A stretch of 64,000 bases of DNA, from NCBI GenBank assembly GCA_964596775.1, contig CAZQVN010000014.1, positions 21,582-85,581 of the forward strand, given 5' to 3'. Shown piece by piece: positions 1 through 8,112 of this stretch; position 1 is the stretch's first letter, and every line of letters starts with the position of its first letter. The notes under the pieces are model-generated. The model saw only the letters and a program-made list of their open reading frames with translations. It did not search any database and was not told the origin of the DNA. The DNA comes from CAZQVN01 sp964596775 (lineage in GTDB: Bacteria > Eisenbacteria > RBG-16-71-46 > JABDJR01 > JAWXBZ01). The position numbers and the translations under genes were made by a program.

Positions 1-1357
1 GCTGGCGCTCGCCGCCGGACAGGACCCGGCACGTCTTGAACACGTCGTCGCCGTGAAACAGGAAGCTGCCGAGCACCGAGCGGAGCCGCGGGCGCCACTC
101 GTTGTTGGCCACGTCGTCCAGCGCATCGAGCACGGTCAGCTTCGGGTTGAGGATTTCCGCCGCGTGCTGGGCAAAATAGGCCATCCGGGTCAGTTCGAAC
201 ACTTCACAGGTTCCGGACTGCGGCTGAAGCTGCTGCGCGAGGATCCGCAGCAGCGTGGTCTTGCCGGCGCCGTTCGCGCCGACGATCGCCACCTTTTCGC
301 CGCGTTCGAGGTGCAGCTCCACGTTGTTGAGGATCGGGCGGTCCTCGTAGCGGAAGGACACCTGGTCGAGCGCCAGCAGCCGGCGCCCGGCGTGCGGCGG
401 TTTCGGAAACGCGAAGTGGATGCTCTGCGCCTTGCGGGGGATGACCAGCCGCTGGTCGCGCAGGCGGTCGATCATCTTCTTCTTGCTGCGGGCCTGCGCC
501 GCCTTCGTGTTCTTGGCGCCGAACCGCTCCACGAAGCGGGACAGCTGCGCGATCTTCTGGTCGAGCTGGGCGTTCTCCGCGGCCATCTGCTCGCGGCGCC
601 GCTGCTTTTCCTCGAGGTATCCGGTAAACGTGGTGGCATAGCTGGTCAGGGTGCCGAACTCCAGCTCCTTGACCTCGTTCGTCACCCGGTCGAGGAACAC
701 GCGGTCGTGGGAGATCACCACGAGGCCCCCCTGGAACTCCTCGAGAAACTCCTCGAGCCATTCCATGGCCGGCAGGTCGAGATGGTTCGTCGGTTCGTCG
801 AGGAACAGGACGGTGGGGTCGCTGAGCAGCAGCGCCCCCAGGGCGGCGCGCATCCGCCAGCCTCCCGAGAACTCGGAGATCGGGCGGTCCTGGTCCTCGG
901 TGGAGAAACCGAGGCCGCCGAGGATCCGGCGCGCCTCGGACTCCAGGATGTGCTCGTCGTTCAGTTCGAGGTGGTGCTGGAGATCGCCGGCGCGGGCCAG
1001 CAGCCTCTCGAGATCGGGATCCTCGGGGGAGATCGTCTCCATCCGCCGGTGGATCTCGTCCATCTCCTCCCGCATGTTGAGCAGCGAGCGGTGCGCTTCG
1101 AGGCAGCGGTCGAGGACGGTGCCCTCGAACTTCTCGGCCGCCTCCTGGGGGAGATAGCCGAGCCGGGTGCCCTTCGACAGCACGCGGTTGCCGGCTTCCG
1201 GCGTGATGTTGCCGAGCGCCACGTTGATGAGCGTTGTTTTTCCGGCGCCGTTCGGTCCGATCAGCGCACAGCGATCGCCGGGGGCGACGACCCATGTGAC
1301 GTTCTCGAACAGAACCCGCGTTCCTATGGAGTATCGGATGTCCTGCAGCTGAATCAT
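1..1357 (-). CDS. ABC-F family ATP-binding protein, C-terminus cut off by window edge
   Basis: ABC-F proteins are soluble twin-ATPase proteins that act on the ribosome (translation factor or antibiotic protection) rather than in transport. About 452 residues are visible from an ATG at 1357. The first ATPase domain has Walker A GPNGAGKTT near residue 34, a signature-like FSGGW and Walker B followed by EPTNHLD. A charged linker rich in Lys, Arg and Gln follows, then a second Walker A (GANGAGKTT), and the window ends within the second signature (LSGGERQ). No membrane segments are present. There is no Shine-Dalgarno sequence: TAGAAT lies 8 nt before the start codon, suggesting a leaderless message. 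The EttA, Uup or YheS subtype cannot be fixed from the visible part. Confidence 0.93.
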   Translation of the reverse strand, partial: MIQLQDIRYSIGTRVLFENVTWVVAPGDRCALIGPNGAGKTTLINVALGNITPEAGNRVLSKGTRLGYLPQEAAEKFEGTVLDRCLEAHRSLLNMREEMDEIHRRMETISPEDPDLERLLARAGDLQHHLELNDEHILESEARRILGGLGFSTEDQDRPISEFSGGWRMRAALGALLLSDPTVLFLDEPTNHLDLPAMEWLEEFLEEFQGGLVVISHDRVFLDRVTNEVKELEFGTLTSYATTFTGYLEEKQRRREQMAAENAQLDQKIAQLSRFVERFGAKNTKAAQARSKKKMIDRLRDQRLVIPRKAQSIHFAFPKPPHAGRRLLALDQVSFRYEDRPILNNVELHLERGEKVAIVGANGAGKTTLLRILAQQLQPQSGTCEVFELTRMAYFAQHAAEILNPKLTVLDALDDVANNEWRPRLRSVLGSFLFHGDDVFKTCRVLSGGERQ

Positions 1358-1365
1358 GGGCGGCG

Positions 1366-1398
1366 ATTCTAGCATCGACCGGACGTTTGACCTAATAT
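1366..1398. promoter_or_regulatory. Divergent promoter region with two -10 elements next to start codons
   Basis: On the minus strand TAGAAT (1366-1371) lies 8 nt before the ABC-F ATG. On the plus strand TAATAT (1393-1398) lies 7 nt before the methyltransferase ATG at 1406. Transcription from either would begin at or next to the start codon. Neither has a convincing -35, and neither gene has a Shine-Dalgarno sequence. Inference from sequence only. Confidence 0.5.
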
Positions 1399-1405
1399 CA
1401 CGCGC

Positions 1406-2191
1406 ATGGAAAGCCGCCGGGACGATCCCTTCTCGCGGGTCAACTACCGCACGCTCATCGCCTGGCCGGAACGGATCCGCCGCGAGGCGCCGTTCCTGGC
1501 CCGCGTCTTCCGCGACCTTCCGGAGCGCTCCGTCGTGGATTTCGGCTGCGGCACCGGCGAGCACTCCCGGCATCTGGCCGACCTCGGGTTCCGGGTGACC
1601 GGCCTCGACCGCTCCGAAGCGATGATCGCCGACGCGCTCTCCGAGCCGCCGCCGGACAACCTCAGGTTCGAGATCGGCGACATGCGCGAGGCGGACACCG
1701 TGCTCACCGAAACGTTCGGCGGCGCGCTCTGTCTCGGCAACATGCTGCCGTTTCTCGCGACCCGGTCCGACCTGGACGCGGCCCTGTCCGCGGCCTCGCG
1801 CGTCCTGAAGCCGGGCGGGCGGCTCCTGATCCAGGTCCTGAACTACGAAATGCACCGGGCCCGGAACACGCGCCACCTGCCGCTCAATTTCCGCCCCGGC
1901 GACGACGGGGAGATCGTCTTCGTGCGGCTGCTCGAGTTCCGGGACGACGGCCGGGTGCTGTTCTTTCCGACCACGCTCTCGCTGAAGCCGGGCGACGACG
2001 AGAACCCGGTGACGCTCGAGAGGTCGCGGCGCGTGGAACTCATGGCGTGGACGCGCGCCGAACTCCTTCCGGCGCTCGACGCGACCGGTTTCGGCGGAAC
2101 GGAACTGTACGGAACGATGACCGGCGATCCGTTCGAGCCGCTGGAGTCGCCGGATCTCGTGATCGTGGCGGAGCGGGGCGCGGGGGCATGA
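1406..2191 (+). CDS. Class I SAM-dependent methyltransferase
   Basis: A 261-residue soluble protein with the Rossmann methyltransferase signature: motif I VVDFGCGTGEHSRHL near residues 46-58, the acidic motif II (VTGLDRSEAM), a GALCLGNMLPF motif IV region and VLKPGGRLLIQV post-motif strand. This is the usual layout of the methyltransferase type 11/25 domain. The substrate cannot be read from sequence. The start ATG lies 7 nt after a TAATAT element with no Shine-Dalgarno sequence. Its stop overlaps, as ATGA, the start of a 25-codon mini-ORF that leads into the YpdA-like gene, so the two may be translated in relay. Confidence 0.88.
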   Translation: MESRRDDPFSRVNYRTLIAWPERIRREAPFLARVFRDLPERSVVDFGCGTGEHSRHLADLGFRVTGLDRSEAMIADALSEPPPDNLRFEIGDMREADTVLTETFGGALCLGNMLPFLATRSDLDAALSAASRVLKPGGRLLIQVLNYEMHRARNTRHLPLNFRPGDDGEIVFVRLLEFRDDGRVLFFPTTLSLKPGDDENPVTLERSRRVELMAWTRAELLPALDATGFGGTELYGTMTGDPFEPLESPDLVIVAERGAGA

Positions 2192-2265
2192 CGACCGGGG
2201 TCGCCGCCACGTTCATCGCGGTCGCGCCACCGGCGGCGGGCCGGGGATCGCGGGTCTCCGCGTGA
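2188..2265 (+). CDS. Possible 25-codon mini-ORF linking two genes
   Basis: ATG at 2188 overlaps the methyltransferase stop (ATGA), and the mini-ORF's own stop overlaps the GTG of the next gene (GTGA, 2262-2265). The encoded peptide is Ala/Pro/Gly-rich with no recognisable motif. The double overlap would let ribosomes reach the downstream gene, which lacks a good Shine-Dalgarno sequence. It could equally be chance in a 70-nt spacer of high GC. Confidence 0.25.
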   Translation: MTTGVAATFIAVAPPAAGRGSRVSA

Positions 2266-3302
2266 CCGCCCCCGTGGACACCGACGTCTTCGTGGTCGGT
2301 GCCGGGCCGATCGGCCTGGAACTCGCGGTGGCCCTGAAGCGGCGGAACGTCGACTGCATCCAGGTGGACGCGGGGCAGATCGGCCACACGATCAGCTGGT
2401 ACCCGACCGCGGCCCGCTTCTTTTCGTCACCGGAACGGATCGCGATCGCCGGCGTGCCGATCATGACGGTGGACCAGACGAAGGCCACGAAGGAGGAATA
2501 CCTGGCCTATCTCCGCGGCATCGTCGTCCAGTTCGATCTGCCGGTCCGGACTTACGAAAGGGTGATCGGGCTGGAAAAGGCCGGCGACCGGTTCCTCGTC
2601 CGAACGGAGTCCCGGAGCGGGACCGCGGAGTTCCGGGCGAAGCGCGTCGTCCTGGCCGTGGGCGACATGGCCCGCCCGCGCCGGCTCGGCATTCCCGGAG
2701 AGGATCTGCCGCACGTCTCCCACTACTTCACCGACCCGCATCCGTACTTCCGGAGACAGCTCGTCATCGTCGGGGGGAAGAACTCCGCGGTGGAGGCGGC
2801 GATCCGCTGTCACCGCACCGGGGCGCGGGTGGCCATCAGCTACCGGAACGTGGCCCTCCCCGTGAAGTCGGTCAAGTACTGGCTGCTGCCGGAAATCGAG
2901 TCGTTCATCCGCCAGGGACACGTGGACTTCTTTCCCGGGACCGTGCCGGAAAGGATTACGGAGACGGCGATCACGCTCCGGAGCCTGTCCACCGGGGAGT
3001 CGATCGAGGAGCCCGCCGACTTTGTCCTGCTGCTCACCGGCTACGAGGCGGACACGTCGCTGTTCACGATGGCGGGCGTGCCGCTGGAAGGGGAGAACCG
3101 GGGCCCGGTCCACGATCCCGACACGATGGAAACGACCGTGCCCGGCCTCTACGTGGCCGGCACCGCCGCCGCCGGCACGCAGAACCGGTTCCGCCTGTTC
3201 ATCGAGAACGCGCACGTGCACGTGGACCGGATCGTGGCGGCGGTCACCGGGGAGCCGCTCGTGATCCGGCCGACGCCGGGTTACTCGCTGCCGGAAAGCT
3301 GA
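2262..3302 (+). CDS. YpdA/Bdr-like putative bacillithiol disulfide reductase
   Basis: A 346-residue flavoprotein of the thioredoxin-reductase fold. The FAD-binding GxGxxG motif is VVGAGPIGLE near residue 12, and a second nucleotide-binding motif (VIVGGKNSAVEAA) lies near residue 170. The SWYPTAARFFSSPE segment is typical of YpdA (TIGR04018). There is no CxxC redox pair, as expected for YpdA, which reduces bacillithiol disulfide with NADPH. The start is GTG at 2262, which places the dinucleotide motif at the usual distance. The Shine-Dalgarno sequence is weak and the preceding mini-ORF stop overlaps the start. Bacillithiol biosynthesis genes are not in the window, so the thiol substrate is inferred from family. 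Confidence 0.85.
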   Translation: MTAPVDTDVFVVGAGPIGLELAVALKRRNVDCIQVDAGQIGHTISWYPTAARFFSSPERIAIAGVPIMTVDQTKATKEEYLAYLRGIVVQFDLPVRTYERVIGLEKAGDRFLVRTESRSGTAEFRAKRVVLAVGDMARPRRLGIPGEDLPHVSHYFTDPHPYFRRQLVIVGGKNSAVEAAIRCHRTGARVAISYRNVALPVKSVKYWLLPEIESFIRQGHVDFFPGTVPERITETAITLRSLSTGESIEEPADFVLLLTGYEADTSLFTMAGVPLEGENRGPVHDPDTMETTVPGLYVAGTAAAGTQNRFRLFIENAHVHVDRIVAAVTGEPLVIRPTPGYSLPES

Positions 3303-3323
3303 ACGGCGGCCGGACGAAGCCCG

Positions 3324-6047
3324 TCAGGGCAGCTTCTTCACGTCTCCGGCCACGATCAGGTGCATGCGCGCGGGATGGAAGAACTTGCGGATCGCCGCGT
3401 CCACCTGGACCTTCGTCACGGCGCGCATCCGGGCCGGAAACTCGTCGAGGTAGGCGGGGCCGTATCCGAACCGCGCCGCGTCGGTGAGTGCGGCGGCCAC
3501 CCCGGCGTTTGTGCCGAGACGCACGTTGTAGTTGCCGGCGAAGAACGACTTCTGGGCTTCCACTTCGTCCGCGGTGATCCCCTCGCGGCAGTATTTTTCG
3601 ATCTCCTCGCGGGTGGACCGGACCGCCTGCGCCAGGTTCTGCGGGGCCACGGCCACGTCGGTCAGCCACACGCCGTCGAGGACGTCGGCCTGGCGGAAAC
3701 GGGACCAGAGGTTGTACGACAGCCCCTCGGTGTCCCGGACCCGCTTGCCGATGCGGGACGACAGCGACGTCTGCCCGAGCGCCGCGTTGGCGATCAGCGC
3801 CGCCTCGTAGTCGGGGTCGGTGCGCCGGAGCCCGGAGGCATGACCGAACACGAAGTCGATGTTCGCCTTGCCGGGGAGGAGGACGATTTCACGGGTGCCC
3901 TTGCCGAGCTTCGCCGGTTCCACGCGCGCCTCGGGAAACACCGGCCGCGCCCCCGCCGGAAGCGCGCCGAGATGCCGCGCCACGAGTGCCGCCGTCGCCT
4001 CGCGGTCCACGTCGCCGACGACGGCGAGGAACAGCGATGCGCCCACGATCCTCTCGCGGTGAAACGCCTTCAGGTCCTCGACGGTGGCGGCATCGATGCC
4101 GGCCAGCCACTGTTCCTTCGTCGGCGCCCGGAACGGGTGACCGGCCGGCAGCGTCAGCTGGGTCAGCCGGTCGTAGGCGCGGCTCCGGGTGCTTTCCGAC
4201 GACTGGAGGATCCCGTTCTTCATCTCCAGCTTGGCCTTGGCCAGCTCCGAATCCGGAAAGGAGGGGTTCAGGAGTTCGTCGGCCAGGATGTCGAGGAGCA
4301 GGGGGAGATCCCGGGACAGGCCGTTTCCGGTGATCGTGAACTCCGTCGTCGACGTGCCCATCGAAAGCCTGGCCCCGGCGTTCTCGAGAAGCGCCCCGAT
4401 CTCGAGCTTCGTGCGGCTCTTCGTGCCGCGGCCGAGCATCCGGGCGGTCAGGTCGGCGATCGCCGGATTGCCCGCGGGGGCGGTCATGTCGCCGGCGAGG
4501 ATCGTGCCATGGAGGGCCACGGTCGGGACGGCGCCGTTGGCCACGACGTCCAGCGTGATGCCGTTCGGCAGGACGCGGTGCAGCGTGCGCGCGGCAAACG
4601 CCGCCTCTCCCGGCGCGGCCGGGGGCGCCGACGGGGTCGCGGGAGCGGGGATCGGCGCCGGAGCCGGCGTCACGACGGCCGCGGCCTGTTCGACCGGCGG
4701 GTTCACCGGGGCGTCCACCGGCACGAACCAGCCGACCGTGGCGTGGTCCGGAACAAGATACCGGGCGGCCACCCGGTTCACGTCGTCCGCGGTCACCGCG
4801 TTCATCCGGTCGAGATACGTCACGAACCATTTCCAGTCGGCCGACGCGACGGCTTCGGCCATGCTCGAGGCGAGGTTGTACGTGCCGTCCCGCGAGCGGA
4901 TCACCGCCACCTCGATCTGCTTCTTCGCCCGCGCCAGTTCCTCCTCCGTCACGCCGTCCTTCGCCACCCTGGCCAGCGCTTCCTTGATCGCCGTCTCCAC
5001 GGCCTGGTGATCGGTGCCGTCGGCCACCGTGGCGCCGAAGTAGATCAGGTAGGGATCCTTGAACGCCTGGTTCCACGAGAACGGGGCCGTGGCCAGCCCC
5101 GGCTCGACGAGGGACTGGTAGAGGCGCGCGTTCAGGCCGTCGCCGATGATGGTGGAGAGCACGTCGAGGGGGATGAAATCCGGGTCGAGGGAACCGGGGC
5201 GCATGTACGCGATGTGCACCATCCCCACGGAGCCGGGGCGCTTCACCACGACGCGCCGTTCCCCTTCCTGGGGCGGCTCGACGGTCGTCACCTGCGGGAT
5301 CGGCTTCGGCGCCTTCGGGAATCCGCCGAACTGTGCGTCGAACGTCTTCAGCGCTTCCTCGACGTCGAAATCGCCGACGAGGATCGCGGCGGCGTTGTCC
5401 GGCCAGAAGTAGGTGTCGTAGTGCTCCCGGAGTTTTTCCGTCGTGACGTTCTCGATGTCCGAACGGTAGCCGATCGTGTCCCAGTGATAGGGGTGCGCCA
5501 CGATCGCCGCGCCGTTGACCGCCTTGTTCAGCGCCGACCAGGGGTCGTTCTCGCCGATCTCGTATTCGTTCCGGACCACCGACATCTCCGGCCGGCGTTC
5601 CTCGTCGAGAATGAGGCCGCGCCGGAGCCGGTCCGCCTCGATCCGCATGGCCAGCTCCAGCTTGTCGGCGGGGAGCGTGGAGTAACCGGTCATCCGGTCG
5701 TTCCACGTCGTCATGTTCGTGGAGGAAAAGTCGGCGCCGGCCTCGTAGAGGATCTCCTGGAACGTCTTGTGACCCCGGGCCTTGCCGAAGTTTTCCGTGC
5801 TCTTGTTGAAGATCAGGTGCTCGAGCAGGTGGGCGGAGCCCGTATTGCCCGGAGCCTCGTTCCGCGATCCCACGTGATACACCACGAAGAACGTGAACAC
5901 GGGGGCGGCGTGGTTCGGGGACACGAGGATCGTCATGTCGTTGGACTTGAGCCGGAACAAGGTGAACCCTCCCGCGGAGTCGATCTGCTCCACGTTCGGA
6001 GGGAGGACGAGGGCGGCGGCCGTCAGGAGGGTTGCGAGTGTCAGCAT
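3324..6047 (-). CDS. Secreted M16 family zinc metallopeptidase (two-unit, pitrilysin-like)
   Basis: 907 residues starting with a signal peptide (MLTLATLLTAAALVLP). The N-terminal M16 unit carries the inverted zinc motif HLLEH near residue 72 and the downstream Glu ligand in the VVRNEYEIGEND segment. A Pro/Ala-rich linker near residues 455-485 leads to a second M16 unit that starts LHRVLPNGITLDVV and lacks the zinc motif. This one-active, one-inactive arrangement is typical of periplasmic M16 proteases that degrade peptides in a closed chamber. The gene is convergent with the YpdA-like gene, 21 nt between stops. TAGACT lies 6 nt before the ATG and there is no Shine-Dalgarno sequence, so it is a leaderless candidate. 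Confidence 0.93.
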   Translation of the reverse strand: MLTLATLLTAAALVLPPNVEQIDSAGGFTLFRLKSNDMTILVSPNHAAPVFTFFVVYHVGSRNEAPGNTGSAHLLEHLIFNKSTENFGKARGHKTFQEILYEAGADFSSTNMTTWNDRMTGYSTLPADKLELAMRIEADRLRRGLILDEERRPEMSVVRNEYEIGENDPWSALNKAVNGAAIVAHPYHWDTIGYRSDIENVTTEKLREHYDTYFWPDNAAAILVGDFDVEEALKTFDAQFGGFPKAPKPIPQVTTVEPPQEGERRVVVKRPGSVGMVHIAYMRPGSLDPDFIPLDVLSTIIGDGLNARLYQSLVEPGLATAPFSWNQAFKDPYLIYFGATVADGTDHQAVETAIKEALARVAKDGVTEEELARAKKQIEVAVIRSRDGTYNLASSMAEAVASADWKWFVTYLDRMNAVTADDVNRVAARYLVPDHATVGWFVPVDAPVNPPVEQAAAVVTPAPAPIPAPATPSAPPAAPGEAAFAARTLHRVLPNGITLDVVANGAVPTVALHGTILAGDMTAPAGNPAIADLTARMLGRGTKSRTKLEIGALLENAGARLSMGTSTTEFTITGNGLSRDLPLLLDILADELLNPSFPDSELAKAKLEMKNGILQSSESTRSRAYDRLTQLTLPAGHPFRAPTKEQWLAGIDAATVEDLKAFHRERIVGASLFLAVVGDVDREATAALVARHLGALPAGARPVFPEARVEPAKLGKGTREIVLLPGKANIDFVFGHASGLRRTDPDYEAALIANAALGQTSLSSRIGKRVRDTEGLSYNLWSRFRQADVLDGVWLTDVAVAPQNLAQAVRSTREEIEKYCREGITADEVEAQKSFFAGNYNVRLGTNAGVAAALTDAARFGYGPAYLDEFPARMRAVTKVQVDAAIRKFFHPARMHLIVAGDVKKLP

Positions 6048-6053
6048 GGGGGG

Positions 6054-6059
6054 AGTCTA
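6054..6059 (-). promoter_or_regulatory. -10 element next to the M16 peptidase start
   Basis: TAGACT on the minus strand with only six C residues before the ATG at 6047. A weak -35 (TTCCCT) fits a 17-nt spacer. A transcript starting at normal distance would begin at the start codon. Confidence 0.4.
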
Positions 6060-6145
6060 CGAAAAAGAGGATGGGGAGGGAATGGTGGGCGGGGGCCGGG
6101 TCAGGGAAGGCAGTGGCCCGTTTGCGTGCGGCGGGTGCTCATGCT

Positions 6146-6562
6146 TCAGCCATACCGGCGCTTCGTCTGCGCCATGGATCCGACGACCAGCCGTTCGAGC
6201 ACGGACGTGTCCAGGTCGCCCAGCCGCTTGAAGTACAGGCAGGACCTGCCCATCGAGTGCTTGCCGAGTCTCGCCAGCAGCGCTTTCTGTGCGTCGCCTT
6301 CGGCATCCAGGTAGACGACGAGATGCCGGCCCCTGATGGCAAACGCCGCTACCGGCATTTCCCCGGATCGGCCGCTCTCGTACGTGTAGCGACAGGAACC
6401 GTAGCCGACAATGCTCGGCCCCCACATTTTGGGCTGACGCCGGGTGAGCTTCCTGAACATGGCCATCAGCGCCTTGCAGTCCGCCTGTTGTTCCGCGCTG
6501 GCGCGCGAAGCGATGTAGTCCTTGACGCTGGCGCCGGTTGGTCTGGTCTTGTTGTCGGCCAT
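6146..6562 (-). CDS. DUF1801 (YdhG-like) domain protein
   Basis: 138 residues matching the small DUF1801 fold: an N-terminal SVKDYIASRASAEQQAD helix, the RRQPKMWGPSIVGYG core motif, YTYESGRSGEMPVAAFAIR, and a C-terminal KHSMGRSCLYFKRLGDLD segment. Family members are soluble and of unsettled function. Unlike several neighbours it has a Shine-Dalgarno-like GGAG about 9 nt before the ATG. A 219-bp stretch upstream (6563-6781) holds its start region and the start region of the barrel gene, and no other gene was seen there. Confidence 0.85.
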   Translation of the reverse strand: MADNKTRPTGASVKDYIASRASAEQQADCKALMAMFRKLTRRQPKMWGPSIVGYGSCRYTYESGRSGEMPVAAFAIRGRHLVVYLDAEGDAQKALLARLGKHSMGRSCLYFKRLGDLDTSVLERLVVGSMAQTKRRYG

Positions 6563-6781
6563 TGCGGATCACTCCGATGGGTTGCCGGTGCGGATTGAAG
6601 CGGCCACGAACGTCCCGCTTCAACCTGCGCATGATATGCCGCCCGAAAAACCATCACCAACATTTTTCTCTCGCGGCCAGCCCACATTTCCCTCTATCCA
6701 ATCCATGACACCCACCAGATCATGGACGATCAGCTGCCTGTCCGACTGGCTTTGCCGCCCTGTCTGTGCGATGGTTCCGCT

Positions 6782-8028
6782 ATGAGTAAGTCCCTGTTCG
6801 CCCGGGCGCTGATCGCTCTCGTTGCCGTCGCCGGACTCCTTCAGACGTGTCCGGCGTCCGCATTTCCCCCGANNNNNNNNNNNNNNNNNNNNNNNNNNNN
6901 NNNNNNNNNNNNNNNNNNNNNNNNNNNNNNNNNNNNNNNNNNNNNNNNNNNNNNNNNNNNNNNNNNNNNNNNCTCGTTGCCGTCGCCGGACTCCTTCAGA
7001 CGTGTCCGGCGTCCGCATTTCCCCCGAAGCCCGGGGGCTGGCTGTTTCTCCCGCGCGGCTCGCACGCCGCGGAAAACGGGTTCGGTTTCGGCCTGAGCGC
7101 CTTCAAGCCGTTTCGCGGACCGATGGCCGGGCCCGAGGCGCCCGATTCCGAAATCCATCTCCGCGGAAAGGTCACGACGAAGGGGCAGAAGTCGGGCGAA
7201 GCGTCCGTCGAGTGGAGCCCCGGAGGCGGACGGTTCTACTTCAAGTCGAAGGTCGGCTACAGCGACTTCGCGCGCCTGTTCTGGGGAGTCGGACCGGAGG
7301 CGCCCCTTTCCGCCGAGGAGGTGGTTCGTCCCCGGGAGACGCTGGTCTACCAGGAGGCGTTCTGGAACGTGTCGAAGCCCGTCAAGGCCGGTGTCCGCTA
7401 TGAGTTCGAGGAAACGCGATACCTCGACGTGGAACCGACGAGCCTCATCGCCACCGCGGGATACGGCGGAGCGGAAGGGGGCCGCGTTTCGGGGAGCGGT
7501 CTGCTCGCCGAACTCGATACGCGCGACCGCCGGCACTCTCCGACCTCGGGATTCTACCACCAGGCCTTCGCGTTGATCTTTGATGAGGCGCTCGGAAGTG
7601 ATTACGATTTCAACAACTACAACGTTGATCTGCGAAGTTACCTGAGCCCCGCGGACGGCCATGTCCTGGCCACCCAGTTCTTCCTCTACAGTGCCCGGGG
7701 GGAGGCCCCGCTGTGGCGGTACGCCGAACTGGGAGGGCGCGCCCACTCGCGCGGCTATCGGGTCGGCCGCTACCGGGACCGCCTCCTGCTGTCCGCCCAG
7801 GTCGAGTATCGGGTCGCGGTGGCCGGGCGTTTCGGTCTGGCCGGGTTTGCCGGGATCGCGGACGTGGCTCCTGAATACGACGGGTTCCGGCTGGACCATG
7901 TCCGCCCCACGCTCGGGGGCGGGGTGCGGGTCCGGATCCGGAAGAACGATCCGCTGAAGGCCCGCCTGGACGTGGCCGCCGGGGACGAATCGGTGCGCCT
8001 CTACTTCGGGTTCGACGAGGCGTTCTAG
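6782..8028 (+). CDS. BamA/TamA-like outer-membrane beta-barrel protein, interrupted by assembly gap
   Basis: The raw sequence splits this gene at 100 N. Removing the N run plus one copy of the flanking 55-bp repeat (155 bp) restores one frame of 363 residues. It begins with a signal peptide (MSKSLFARALIALVAVAGLL) and ends in Phe after alternating aromatic strands (FGFDEAF), the usual outer-membrane C-terminal signature. Motifs such as LDTRDRRHSPTSGFYHQ and LGGRAHSRGYRVGRYRD (L6-loop-like RGY) resemble the Omp85/bacterial surface antigen barrel. No POTRA domains are present, so it is a barrel-only member whose partner and role are unknown. The start ATG at 6782 has no clear Shine-Dalgarno sequence. 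Confidence 0.8.
6818..7027. other. Assembly gap: 100 N flanked by identical 55-bp repeats
   Basis: Positions 6818-6872 and 6973-7027 are identical and flank exactly 100 N. The gap lies in the signal-peptide end of the barrel gene, and collapsing it restores the reading frame. This is a scaffolding artefact, not a biological duplication. Confidence 0.95.
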
Positions 8029-8112
8029 GGAATTCGAATCGGTCGCCCCGAAGCGTGCCGCCGTGCCGACGGTACCGGCAGTACCGACGGCGACCACGAG
8101 GACCGGTCGACC

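Noticed and set aside
3360..6314. A 984-codon plus-strand frame opposite the M16 peptidase
   Set aside because: Composition-driven antisense frame; the minus strand has the signal peptide, HLLEH and both M16 units.
6818..7027. 55-bp direct repeats as a possible transposon target duplication or attachment site
   Set aside because: They flank exactly 100 N, recur with the same length at 22533-22742, and their collapse restores frames. This is an assembly artefact.
8029..8112. Repeated CGG/GTACCG-rich spacer between convergent genes as a structured RNA
   Set aside because: Possible pairings need a large loop and compete with each other; no convincing hairpin or T-tract.
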